A stretch of DNA of 64,000 nt from the NCBI GenBank assembly GCA_017467185.1, contig JAFTSS010000002.1, positions 1 through 64,000 on the forward strand, read 5' to 3'. Shown here piece by piece: positions 60,024-64,000 of the stretch (position 1 is its first letter; each line of letters opens with the position of its first letter). Position numbers and translations under genes: made by a program. Source of the DNA: Paludibacteraceae bacterium (lineage in GTDB: Bacteria; Bacteroidota; Bacteroidia; Bacteroidales; Paludibacteraceae). The notes under the pieces were generated by a model that searched no databases, was not told where the DNA came from, and was given only the letters and a program-made list of their open reading frames with translations.

Positions 60024-61775
60024 ATGAAAAATTTCTTTAAAACCACATTAGCAGTATTCGTAGCATTAATACTGTTTTCCATCGTTTCAGGCATCTTATC
60101 TATAATGATGCTTGGTGCTTTTGCCGCTATAGGCTCAGCCGAAACCACTTTGCAAAACAATTCCGTTTTGAAAATAGACCTCACTGGCTCACTCGAAGAA
60201 CGAGTTAACGAAGACGACCTCAATTTCCTTTTAGGACAAATCAATGGCGAACAAACAATTGTCGGACTCAACGACCTTCGCTCTTCGCTCAATAAAGCAG
60301 CAAAATCTGATCAAATCACTGCTCTTTACCTCAATTGTGGCTCACTAGTAGCATCTCCTGCTTCGGCTCAAGAGTTGCGCTCTCTTATCGAAAAATTCAA
60401 GACCGAATCGAGCAAACCTGTTTATGCCTACGGCGACAACTACTCTCAAGCAGCATATTGGATTGCATCTGTTGCCGACACAATGTTCCTCAATCCTCAA
60501 GGAACCATCGGTTTATCTGGTATGGCAACCCAAATCCCATTCTTCCGCGAAGCACTTGACAAACTCGGTGTAAAAATGGAAATATTCAAAGTCGGCACAT
60601 TCAAAAGTGCAGTCGAACCTTATATTCTCAATGAAATCAGCGAACCAAACCGCCTTCAAAATCAACGCATGCTCGACGGCATTTGGTCTGAAATGATTAC
60701 CGACATCACATCGTCGCGCTCAATCATTGCCAACGATGTCAATCGTTTTGTCGATGAAGGTATGATGTTTGGCGAAACATCTGACATAGTGCAACTTGGC
60801 TTAGTCGATGGACTCAAATATCGCAGTGAAATGACCGACATGCTTAAACAAGATTTAGGCGAAAATATCAAATTTGTTAGCCTAAAAAAAATGAAAAATG
60901 TCCCATCTGTCGATAAATTCTCAATGAATAAAGTCGCTGTCCTTTATGCAGTTGGCGACATCGACTCTGGTAGCGAAGGACAAATGAAAAGCGAAAACAT
61001 TGTAAAAGAACTCAACCGCCTTGCCGACAACGACGACGTAAAAGCCGTTGTACTTCGCGTAAACTCTCCAGGTGGTAGTGCCTTTGGTTCAGAACAAATG
61101 TGGTTTGCGGCTAAACAACTTCGCGAGAAAAAACCGCTCATTGTTTCAATGTCAGACTATGCTGCATCAGGTGGCTACTACATGAGTTGTATTGCCGACA
61201 CCATTGTTGCTCAGCCAACTACACTCACTGGTTCTATTGGCATTTTCGGTATGTTTCCTAATTTCGAAGGCATTGTCGATAAAATTGGAGTAAACTTCAG
61301 CGTTGTAAAAACCAATGAACTTTCCGACTTTGGCAACACTATGCGTCCTATGACAGCCTCTGAACGCATCATCCTACAAAACTATATCAACCGTGGTTAC
61401 GAACTCTTTGTATCTCGTTGTGCCGAAGGTCGCAACACCACTAACGACGAAATCAAACGCATAGCCGAAGGCCGTGTTTGGACTGGTGCCGATGCCCTCT
61501 CCATTGGTTTAGTCGATGTTTTAGGCGGATTAGATGATGCAATCGCCATTGCTGCCGAAAAAGCAGGATTAACCGACAACTATGCCATCACCGAATATCC
61601 AGTGCAAAAAGACGCCCTCACCCAACTCCTCGAGGACCTCACAGGCGAATCTCTCACAACAACACTGCTCAAATCAAAACTCTTAAATACAGAATTATCA
61701 TTCCTAATTTCTAATTCCTCATTCCTCATTCCTCAAGGCGCCCAAGCAATCATGCCTTACCGCGTAGAACTTTAA
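60024..61775 (+). CDS. sppA: Signal peptide peptidase SppA (long form)
   Basis: A 583-residue inner-membrane serine protease that degrades cleaved signal peptides. An N-terminal membrane anchor (about 8-37) is followed by two tandem S49 domains. The lysine general base is expected in FKVGTFKSAVEPY (about residues 188-200) of the first domain and the serine nucleophile in SDYAASGGYYMS (about 377-388) of the second. Near the C-terminus SFLISNSSFLIPQ is encoded by five 7-bp units (61,699-61,733), so the tail is partly repeat-derived. The start follows ATCTAAAAT. mrp lies downstream after an inverted heptamer pair. Confidence 0.95.
   Translation: MKNFFKTTLAVFVALILFSIVSGILSIMMLGAFAAIGSAETTLQNNSVLKIDLTGSLEERVNEDDLNFLLGQINGEQTIVGLNDLRSSLNKAAKSDQITALYLNCGSLVASPASAQELRSLIEKFKTESSKPVYAYGDNYSQAAYWIASVADTMFLNPQGTIGLSGMATQIPFFREALDKLGVKMEIFKVGTFKSAVEPYILNEISEPNRLQNQRMLDGIWSEMITDITSSRSIIANDVNRFVDEGMMFGETSDIVQLGLVDGLKYRSEMTDMLKQDLGENIKFVSLKKMKNVPSVDKFSMNKVAVLYAVGDIDSGSEGQMKSENIVKELNRLADNDDVKAVVLRVNSPGGSAFGSEQMWFAAKQLREKKPLIVSMSDYAASGGYYMSCIADTIVAQPTTLTGSIGIFGMFPNFEGIVDKIGVNFSVVKTNELSDFGNTMRPMTASERIILQNYINRGYELFVSRCAEGRNTTNDEIKRIAEGRVWTGADALSIGLVDVLGGLDDAIAIAAEKAGLTDNYAITEYPVQKDALTQLLEDLTGESLTTTLLKSKLLNTELSFLISNSSFLIPQGAQAIMPYRVEL
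61699..61733. repeat. Five heptamers near the 3' end of sppA
   Basis: CATTCCT, AATTTCT, AATTCCT, CATTCCT, CATTCCT: 35 bp in frame. The same unit type fills 7,985-8,137. Confidence 0.85.
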
Positions 61776-61778
61776 TCA

Positions 61779-61866
61779 ATGCACAATTCATAATGCATAA
61801 TTCATAATTACCATTCGGACTAAATAAATTATGAATTATGAATTGTGAATTATGAATTTAATAAAT
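61779..61866. repeat. Inverted heptamer pair (CATAATT / AATTATG) with ACCATTCGGAC centre
   Basis: GCACAATTCATAATGCATAA on one side, TTATGAATTATGAATTGTGA on the other, with TACCATTCGGACTAAA between. A clear example of the composite element. Confidence 0.9.
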
Positions 61867-62931
61867 ATGACTCTCTATCCAAATTTAATCTTAGAAGCAC
61901 TCACTCATGTGCGCTATCCTGGTACAGGCAAAAACATTGTCGAATCAGGTATGGTCGAAGACGACATCCGTATCGAAGGCAATAAAGTGTCATTCTCTAT
62001 TATCTTCCAAAAAGTCAACGATCCATTTGCTAAATCACTTGTCAAAGCAGCCGAGCAAGCAATCCTTACTTACATCGGTCCTGAAGTCGAAATCGTAGGC
62101 AACATCGCTATCAAAACTCCATACGTAGCCCCTAAAAAAGAGACTAACTCTATGGAGCAAGTAAAAAACATCATTGCCGTATCATCAGGCAAAGGCGGTG
62201 TAGGTAAATCAACAGTAGCAGCCAACCTTGCCATGTCGCTTCACAACCTCGGTTACAAAGTTGGACTTCTCGACGCCGACATCTTTGGCCCTTCTGTACC
62301 TAAAATGTTTGGCATCGAAGACGCTCAGCCTACTGCTCGTCTCGCAGAAGATGGTCGCCACATTATTCAACCTATTAAACAATACGGTATTAAAATTCTC
62401 TCTATCGGTTTCTTTGTTGATCCCGACAACGCACTTATTTGGCGTGGCGGTATGGCATCAAATGCCGTTAAACAACTCATCAACGATGCCGACTGGGGCG
62501 AATTAGACTATTTCGTAGTCGATCTTCCTCCTGGAACAAGTGATATCCACCTCACACTCGTACAAGAGCTCAAATTCACAGGTGCTATCGTTGTCAGCAC
62601 ACCTCAACAAGTGGCACTTGCCGATGCTCGTAAAGGCATACAAATGTTCCAAACCGACAAAATAGATGTACCTATTCTTGGCTTAGTCGAAAATATGGCT
62701 TGGTTCACTCCTGCCGAACATCCCGACGAAAAATACTACATCTTTGGCAATGGCGGCTGCCGTCAGTTAGCCGAAGAACGTGGCATCCGTCTCCTTGCTC
62801 AAATTCCACTCGTACAAAGCATTTGCGAAAGTGGCGATGCTGGTGCTCCAATCTCTTTCGACCCTCATAGCCTCACAGGCCAAGCCTTCATTGACCTCGC
62901 CCAAACTGTAAGCGAAATTACAATTAAATAA
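61867..62931 (+). CDS. mrp: Mrp/NBP35-family P-loop ATPase (iron-sulfur carrier type)
   Basis: A 354-residue cytoplasmic ATPase. The N-terminal 90 residues are a MIP18/DUF59-like domain; the ParA/Mrp domain begins IIAVSSGKGGVGKSTVAAN (deviant Walker A, about 102-120) and has LLDADIFGPSVPKMFG and DLPPGTSDIHLTL. The CxxC that binds iron-sulfur in many Mrp proteins is missing; the matching region reads MAWFTPAEHPDEKYYIFG, as I recall also for other Bacteroidota members. The ATG at 61867 is chosen because codons before it belong to the heptamer array; an ATG 15 bp upstream is possible. Confidence 0.92.
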   Translation: MTLYPNLILEALTHVRYPGTGKNIVESGMVEDDIRIEGNKVSFSIIFQKVNDPFAKSLVKAAEQAILTYIGPEVEIVGNIAIKTPYVAPKKETNSMEQVKNIIAVSSGKGGVGKSTVAANLAMSLHNLGYKVGLLDADIFGPSVPKMFGIEDAQPTARLAEDGRHIIQPIKQYGIKILSIGFFVDPDNALIWRGGMASNAVKQLINDADWGELDYFVVDLPPGTSDIHLTLVQELKFTGAIVVSTPQQVALADARKGIQMFQTDKIDVPILGLVENMAWFTPAEHPDEKYYIFGNGGCRQLAEERGIRLLAQIPLVQSICESGDAGAPISFDPHSLTGQAFIDLAQTVSEITIK

Positions 62932-63021
62932 AAAAAACATACCACAGAATCCATACAATACAACAAATGAATTCAAAATAATGCAACAAAACACAATTAA
63001 CTTTATTTAACGTTTTTTTTT

Positions 63022-63049
63022 TTTGTTAAGATTATTTTTTGTACCTTTG
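63022..63049 (+). promoter_or_regulatory. Probable promoter of the acidic lipoprotein gene
   Basis: TACCTTTG at 63042-63049 is a good -7 element. TTTG at 63022-63025 is only 16 bp away, inside a T-run, so the -33 is uncertain. Confidence 0.55.
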
Positions 63050-63112
63050 CGCTTGATTTTATAACAATAATTAAAACCGACGTGACAATGGGATATAACA
63101 GTCAAAAAAAAA

Positions 63113-63466
63113 ATGAAAAAATTAATTTATGCTTTTTGTGCAATTGCATTATGCTTAGCCTTTACTTCTTGTGAAAAAAACAAAGAAAAATGTTGGAAAG
63201 TAGAATTGGAATGTTCCTTCTATGATGACTACTACGGAGAGTCTTTTGAATCTACTCTTGAAACATATGTTTGGTGTAGTGAAGTAGATATAGAAAAAGA
63301 AGTTGAAGATATCATAGATGATATAGAAAAACAGCTTAAGTCTGATTATGATGTGAGTCAAGTAAGAATAAAAGAAGAATGGGAAGAATCTAAATACGAT
63401 GACGAAGACGACTGTGAAGATGAAGCTGATGATGCTGAAAAAGGATGGGATTTTTATGGAAATTAG
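63113..63466 (+). CDS. Small acidic lipoprotein, unknown function
   Basis: No family recognised. The 117-residue protein has a lipoprotein signal (LCLAFTSC, cysteine near 20) and then a very acidic body, rich in D/E (DIEKEVEDIIDDIEKQ; DDEDDCEDEADDAEKGW). Three more cysteines (KCWKVELEC, VWCSE) are spread in the first half. A-rich leader with many A's just before the ATG. It forms a single-gene unit with its own promoter and a strong bidirectional terminator. Acidic residues could bind metal ions, but that is a guess. Confidence 0.7.
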   Translation: MKKLIYAFCAIALCLAFTSCEKNKEKCWKVELECSFYDDYYGESFESTLETYVWCSEVDIEKEVEDIIDDIEKQLKSDYDVSQVRIKEEWEESKYDDEDDCEDEADDAEKGWDFYGN

Positions 63467-63477
63467 TTAAATAAGAC

Positions 63478-63514
63478 AAAAAAATCCTGATGAACTGAAT
63501 CATCAGGATTTTTT
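63478..63514. terminator. Bidirectional terminator
   Basis: AAAAATCCTGATGA and TCATCAGGATTTTTT form a 14-bp stem with a 6-base loop, serving the acidic lipoprotein (+) and the patatin gene (-). Confidence 0.85.
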
Positions 63515-63575
63515 GTGCCTTGTTGATAATTAAAAAAATATTAATATCCGCTAAAATTGTAAAATGCAGCTTTTC

Positions 63576-64000
63576 TTATTTTTGCTGTGCTTCGATATGT
63601 GCTTTCATCGCATCATATCCATATTGATAGATCTCTTTATAGCGCTTAAATTCAAATCCGTGATACTCATTTAATGCAAAACTCTGAATCAGCCAATCGC
63701 ATTTTGCACGATTGGGATCCATATTCTTACTCTGAAACAATCGCGACATCCAAAGTAGCATATCGATAGAGTTCTTTGCTTCAAAATTCTCTACAAATGG
63801 CAACACATCTACTCCTATAATAAAGAGTTGTGGGTTGAGGGTTAAGAGCTGAGAAACTGGCAAATTATCAGTTACTCCCCCATCGACATACCGAACGCTG
63901 TCTATCACAATAGGCTCAAATGCGCCTGGTATTGATGCCGATGCTGCTACATATTCTTTCAAATTGCCACCCTCGTGTTGATAAGCAGCTTCGCCAGTTT
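63576..64000 (-). CDS. Patatin-like phospholipase, N-terminus cut by window edge
   Basis: The C-terminal 141 codons of a patatin-fold lipase/acylhydrolase; the frame is open to the window end and the GxSxG nucleophile would lie beyond it. Visible landmarks are EYVAASASIPGAFEPI and the catalytic aspartate motif VDGGVTDNLPV. Just after, SQLLTLNPQL is encoded by four 7-bp units (GGGTTGA type, about 63,825-63,852), apparently replacing a short helix-loop found in relatives. No N-terminal signal can be judged. Convergent with the acidic lipoprotein gene. Confidence 0.85.
   Translation of the reverse strand, partial: TGEAAYQHEGGNLKEYVAASASIPGAFEPIVIDSVRYVDGGVTDNLPVSQLLTLNPQLFIIGVDVLPFVENFEAKNSIDMLLWMSRLFQSKNMDPNRAKCDWLIQSFALNEYHGFEFKRYKEIYQYGYDAMKAHIEAQQK

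Noticed and set aside
1..64000. tRNA, rRNA, insertion-sequence transposase or prophage genes
   Set aside because: I looked for their signatures in every gap and found none; the repeats are all short and noncoding.

Overview
The window looks like chromosomal DNA of an AT-rich, anaerobic member of the Bacteroidota, most likely order Bacteroidales. The evidence is an LpxC-FabZ fusion gene, type IX secretion (T9SS) regulators and cargo (PorX, PorW/SprE-like, three proteins with T9SS C-terminal domains), a eukaryote-like GT3 glycogen synthase, an NfnAB-type flavoprotein pair, Omp28 proteins, and promoters of the Bacteroidota form TTG-N19/20-TAnnTTTG. I cannot name a species. No rRNA, tRNA, transposase, prophage or CRISPR array was seen. 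Most genes lie on the minus strand, and the plus strand looks C-rich over G throughout, which fits minus being the leading strand.

Layout. 1-4.2 kb: glycogen phosphorylase (cut by the window edge), a four-helix-bundle protein and glycogen synthase. 4.5-10.3 kb: a lipid A operon (Wzz-like membrane protein, HD hydrolase, lpxD, lpxC-fabZ, lpxA). 11-12.2 kb: a secreted C1B cysteine peptidase between two repeat-filled gaps. 13.3-14.4 kb: a decayed Rhs/YD-repeat gene. 14.5-20.2 kb: a five-gene envelope thiol-redox cassette (TlpA-like, beta-barrel, two Omp28 proteins, lipoprotein). 20.3-26.3 kb: a GH16-fold protein without its acidic catalytic residues, a LOG protein, nfnB-nfnA and a Gate-domain membrane protein. 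26.3-29.4 kb: porin, MNT/HEPN toxin-antitoxin pair and a U32 tRNA-hydroxylation protein, tightly packed. 29.5-35 kb: agmatine-to-putrescine genes (aguA, aguB), small secreted proteins, a DUF4369-thioredoxin and asd. 35.1-40.2 kb: a T9SS lamin-tail protein, htpG and gcvH. 40.3-45.5 kb: Rieske-like lipoprotein, murF, porX and an AAA/DUF4143 ATPase. 45.9-52.2 kb: one 2,098-residue T9SS surface protein. 52.2-56.7 kb: a probable structured ncRNA, a second AAA ATPase and porW/sprE. 57-64 kb: M16 peptidase, O-methyltransferase, thioesterase, sppA, mrp, an acidic lipoprotein and a patatin (cut by the edge).

The most unusual feature is the repeat landscape. Many gaps carry arrays of about five 7-bp units. 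Unit sequences differ from place to place but the period stays 7 bp, and arrays often occur as inverted pairs between consecutive genes. The same kinds of array also lie in frame inside murF, aguA, sppA, the M16 peptidase and a porin signal peptide, and form the ends of several other genes. They are joined by three families of short palindromes, a 119-bp tandem unit and a MITE-like pair. murF alone carries five insert-like tracts. Separately, the promoter or leader regions of both AAA ATPase genes and the region upstream of porW carry distinct iteron-like repeats.
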